From REEB481 sp044360435 (GTDB lineage Bacteria; Bacteroidota; Bacteroidia; NS11-12g; UBA955), in the NCBI GenBank assembly GCA_044360435.1, contig JBIKKI010000130.1, positions 1-6,371 on the forward strand: a DNA stretch of 6,371 bases, read 5' to 3'. The translations under genes were made by a program, and so were the position numbers. Below, in pieces: positions 5,342-6,371 of the stretch (position 1 is the first letter of the stretch; the number at the start of each line of letters is the position of its first letter). The notes under the pieces were generated by a model. The model ran no database searches and had not been told where the DNA came from. It saw only the letters and a program-made list of their open reading frames with translations.

Positions 5342-6371
5342 TGGGTTTACTGCTGTATCGCATTCTGGTGGCTCTTGCGGAAGGTTTGCTCCGCCCTTTT
5401 TCACTGTTTCACAGGCGGGCTGCAGCGCTCTTGCGCATCCGCAAGGAAGGGATTCAAGCACTCCGGCAGGTTCAAATTCCTGAGGGCGCAGAGGTATGGT
5501 GGGTACATTGCGCCAGTTTGGGTGAATTTGAACAAGCCCGTCCCGTGATGCAGGAACTGAAAAAGCAGCGAAAAAATGTGTTCATAGCACTGAGTTTTTT
5601 TTCACCTTCCGGTTATTTCCCGGCCCGAAATACCCAAGACGCTGACTTTGTTTTTGCCCTTCCCGCAGATCGGCCCGTCTGTAACAGATTGGTGATGCAG
5701 GCTTTGAAACCCGCTGCTGCCATCTGGGTGAAATACGATTTCTGGTTTGGTTATCTGAACGCGCTGAACCGGGCCAATGTTCCTCTGTTTGTGATTGCAG
5801 CTGTGTTTTCGAAGCAACATTTTCTGTTTCGCTTCCCCGGTAAATTACTGTTGCCTGTTTTGAAGCAAAGCCGATGCATTTTTACCCAAGATGCGCAAAG
5901 CCTTCTGGAGCTTCAGGAGCAAGGATTTACGCAGGTGCAGCACGCCGGCGATACACGTTTCGACAGGGTATTACAGTTGAACAAGTACGCCGAACCGGTT
6001 CCTATGGCACAAGTGTTTCGGCAGGAATCACTGCTGGTCATTGCAGGAAGCAGCTGGCCGGCGGAGGAAGCATTACTGCGCACCTTCATCGACCGTTATG
6101 GCATGGTTGGCTGGAAACTGATTCTGGTGCCGCACGATGTTTCTGAAGCGCATATCAAAGACTTGCAGGATAGATTCCATTCTTTAGGTGTGCGGCTTTG
6201 GTCTGAATTTACCGAGGCCGATTCCGGTGTGCATATTTTGATTGTGGACAGCATCGGACTGTTGTCGCGTTTATACCGCCATGCCCATATAGCAGTGGTT
6301 GGTGGCGGTTACCGTGGCGCCTTGCACAATATTCTTGAAGCAGCCGTTTATGGCATGCCTGTGGTTTTTGG
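5341..6371 (+). CDS. waaA: 3-deoxy-D-manno-octulosonic acid (Kdo) transferase, 3' end beyond the window
   Basis: WaaA (KdtA, GT30) transfers Kdo from CMP-Kdo to the lipid A precursor at the cytoplasmic face of the inner membrane, an early step in LPS core synthesis. The ATG at 5341 shares its A with the preceding TAA (TAATG), implying coupled translation. 343 codons are present of a usual 410-430, so about 70-85 residues are missing on the right; the frame is open to the edge. Residues 1-31 form a hydrophobic/basic membrane anchor. HCASLGEFEQARP (56-68) carries the catalytic Glu (E62) of this family. Other motifs are LSFFSPSGY (84-92), VKYDFWFGYL (130-139), GDTRFDRV (203-210), GSSWPAEE (236-243), VPH (263-265) and GGGYRGALHNILEAAVYG (321-338), the CMP-Kdo binding region. 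Whether it adds one or two Kdo units cannot be told. Confidence 0.95.
   Translation, partial: MGLLLYRILVALAEGLLRPFSLFHRRAAALLRIRKEGIQALRQVQIPEGAEVWWVHCASLGEFEQARPVMQELKKQRKNVFIALSFFSPSGYFPARNTQDADFVFALPADRPVCNRLVMQALKPAAAIWVKYDFWFGYLNALNRANVPLFVIAAVFSKQHFLFRFPGKLLLPVLKQSRCIFTQDAQSLLELQEQGFTQVQHAGDTRFDRVLQLNKYAEPVPMAQVFRQESLLVIAGSSWPAEEALLRTFIDRYGMVGWKLILVPHDVSEAHIKDLQDRFHSLGVRLWSEFTEADSGVHILIVDSIGLLSRLYRHAHIAVVGGGYRGALHNILEAAVYGMPVVF

Noticed and set aside
5595..5602. Run of eight T in waaA as a frameshift or phase-variation site
   Set aside because: The waaA frame continues intact through it, and it encodes the conserved FFS of the FFSPSGY motif, so codon choice explains it.

Overview
The window looks like chromosomal DNA of a Bacteroidota (Bacteroidetes) bacterium with roughly balanced base composition. 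Three things point there: a short SSB without an acidic tail, a PadR regulator overlapping a large PspC-domain membrane protein, and a waaA gene behind an outer-membrane-type beta-barrel gene. Shine-Dalgarno sequences are poor or absent before nearly every start, and candidate promoters resemble the Bacteroidota TTG / TAnnTTTG type. All assignments are from reading the sequence; no database search was run.

Layout, left to right. (1) 45-389, minus: ssb. (2) 390-547: divergent intergenic region with a perfect 34-bp palindrome, a second smaller dyad and a candidate ssb promoter. (3) 548-1642, plus: membrane acyltransferase of the OafA/Acyl_transf_3 family with a non-ATG start. (4) 1639-3467, minus: a padR-pspC pair joined by a 4-nt ATGA overlap. 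The pspC stop overlaps the acyltransferase stop tail to tail. (5) 3429-3541: divergent intergenic region with an imperfect dyad likely to be the PadR operator. (6) 3542-6371, plus: selD, an uncharacterised secreted beta-barrel-like protein and waaA, packed with a 9-nt gap and a 1-nt overlap. waaA runs off the right edge.

Functionally the window is mostly cell-envelope and housekeeping: DNA single-strand binding, acylation of a surface or lipid substrate, an autoregulated envelope-stress style PadR/PspC module, selenophosphate synthesis, and Kdo transfer to lipid A next to a putative outer-membrane protein. No mobile element, CRISPR array, tRNA or rRNA was seen. The most interesting signals are small. 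One is the palindrome upstream of ssb. The other is an exact A-AAA-AAA heptamer at the padR/pspC junction, where a -1 slip would fuse the regulator to the membrane protein.
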